Part shown: positions 50,111 through 50,412 of the stretch, one piece after another
Numbering within the stretch: the first letter of the stretch is position 1
Layout of the letters: every line of letters begins with the position of its first letter
From: Gnetum montanum
Taxonomy: Eukaryota; Streptophyta; Gnetopsida; Gnetales; Gnetaceae
Length of the DNA: 50,412 bases
Assembly (NCBI GenBank): GCA_015680685.1
Contig: MNCI01006820.1
Coordinates: 177,127-227,538 of the forward strand
Direction of reading: 5' to 3'
The notes under the pieces: model-generated
Seen by the model: the letters and a program-made list of their open reading frames with translations, nothing else
Databases searched by the model: none
Told to the model about the DNA's origin: nothing
Translations under genes and position numbers: made by a program

Positions 50111-50412
50111 TTAATTAGCACAAGGGGGTCACATATATATATTTTCATCGAAGTTAGGGCACTTACAGAATGTACCAAGTTTTTAATATTTTTAATATAT
50201 TTTTTTGAAATTAAATGATGTAAACTAAGGACATCTGGACGATTGTTAAAGGGTTCCAAGGTAATTTAACTAGTTCTAAAGGCACGAAAATTATGATGGT
50301 GTGGGATTTATCAATAAGAACCTCGAATGTTAGAGAAAAAGGCTATGTGATGATTCATAGGAATGTTGAATCAGAGGGATAGTAATAAGGGAAAGAATAT
50401 CATGAACAATAC
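50111..50412. other. Right end, nothing recognised
   Basis: A/T-rich sequence without repeats shared with the rest of the window and without a convincing open frame. It may be internal sequence of element G or an insertion in it. Confidence 0.4.

Overview
The window reads as nuclear intergenic DNA from a large-genome plant. Almost all of it is retrotransposon sequence: Ty3/gypsy-type LTR elements of two lineages (Athila-like and Tat-like), pieces of non-LTR (LINE) elements, and decayed remnants. There is no bacterial-style operon, rRNA, tRNA or CRISPR array, and no ordinary single-copy host gene outside a transposon. The species cannot be named from sequence alone.

Layout. (1) 1-5.9 kb: pieces of Athila-like elements on both strands, a probable solo LTR (1120-1969), and the 3' part of a minus-strand element E. 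(2) 5.9-11.9 kb: plus-strand element F with RNase H and integrase remnants, a conserved non-coding block, a TATA-containing internal module, and a long coiled-coil ORF called 'ORFX' here. (3) 11.9-45.4 kb: a three-level nest. Element B (gag at 39.1-41.2 kb, 3' LTR 44454-45364) has its 5' LTR split by element A (12465-38777, target duplication ATGTT). Element A has its 3' LTR split by a 17-kb minus-strand Tat-like element (21345-38418, target duplication CTTGG). (4) 45.4-50.4 kb: an RTE-like LINE fragment, a further LTR, a second LINE fragment, and the 3' end of minus-strand element G, which runs off the window.

The most interesting object is inside the Tat-like element. Between its gag/protease-linker region and its reverse transcriptase lie about 4 kb of plus-strand, antisense, multi-exon coding sequence. 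The first three exons join in frame and resemble an FCP1/NIF-type HAD phosphatase whose catalytic acidic residues have been lost. The last six exons join in frame through five GT-AG introns of 70-93 bp and stay fully open over about 1.6 kb (charged, coiled-coil-like, acidic C terminus). The element's own gag and pol have frameshifts and stops. This region is flanked or followed by hairpin-core minisatellites and by clusters of GCGTAA/TTACGC that also fill the element's U3.

The Athila-like elements share one architecture: LTR, PBS drifted from the tRNA-Asp type, gag, (pol absent in A and B), T-rich tract, conserved non-coding block, internal TATA module, ORFX, PPT, LTR. ORFX occurs in five diverged copies and sits where Athila elements carry an env-like ORF. 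Several assembly joins (single Ns next to inverted duplications) and a 391-base gap limit what can be said locally.
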